Part shown: piece after piece, positions 6,792 through 6,852 of the stretch
Numbering within the stretch: position 1 is the stretch's first letter
How the letters are laid out: each line of letters starts with the position of its first letter
Assembly: GCA_003070825.1 (NCBI GenBank)
Contig: QBLP01000095.1
Location: 1-6,852, forward strand
Direction: 5' to 3'
DNA: 6,852 nucleotides
Origin: Halanaerobium sp.
GTDB lineage: Bacteria > Bacillota > Halanaerobiia > Halanaerobiales > Halanaerobiaceae
Program-made: the position numbers and the translations under genes
The notes under the pieces: generated by a model
Seen by the model: the letters and a program-made list of their open reading frames with translations, nothing else
Database searches by the model: none
What the model was told of the DNA's origin: nothing

Positions 6792-6852
6792 ATTTAAGTT
6801 ATTGAGAACATATACTATCTACAGAATATTCAGTCACTACCTTATCCTTTTT

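Noticed and set aside
6799..6840. Short minus-strand peptide VTEYSVDSICSQ after AAGGTA as a possible leader peptide
   Set aside because: It starts too close to its ribosome-site-like sequence and has no attenuator hairpin after it. It is better explained as the other half of a frameshifted TetR gene.

Overview
The window looks like a low-GC, A/T-rich bacterial chromosome whose owner has an outer membrane. Four of the five genes form one minus-strand unit. It encodes a complete tripartite RND efflux pump: a TolC-type outer-membrane channel, a periplasmic membrane fusion protein (MFP) and an AcrB-class inner-membrane transporter. It is headed by the C-terminal part of a TetR-family regulator. 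Low GC, Firmicutes-like AAGGAG-type ribosome sites and a true TolC protein together suggest a diderm Firmicute, for example Halanaerobiales. This taxonomic placement is inference and no marker gene is present to prove it.

Layout, read in the direction of transcription from high to low coordinates. From 6852 to 6531 lies a TetR-type C-terminal domain whose reading frame is closed by a stop at 6819-6821, so it appears broken or frameshifted. From 6538 to 5219 is the outer-membrane channel, from 5229 to 3706 the MFP, and from 3709 to 632 the RND transporter. All three junctions overlap (8, 11 and 4 bases), which points to one translationally coupled mRNA. A 12-bp hairpin at 592-621 follows the transporter stop by 10 bases and probably ends the unit. 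After a 106-base gap an unrecognised minus-strand gene starts with GTG at 525 and runs off the window.

How the parts work together: the RND protein takes up substrate from the inner membrane or periplasm and is driven by proton (possibly sodium) flux. The MFP bridges the periplasm with an unusually long coiled-coil hairpin, and the TolC-like protein forms the exit duct. The substrate cannot be read from the sequence. The plus-strand open frames are shadows of these genes.

I see no clear sign of a wholly new system. The points most worth a second look are the very long, internally duplicated MFP hairpin, which keeps an exact RLS tip motif, and the apparently decayed regulator still coupled to the pump genes.
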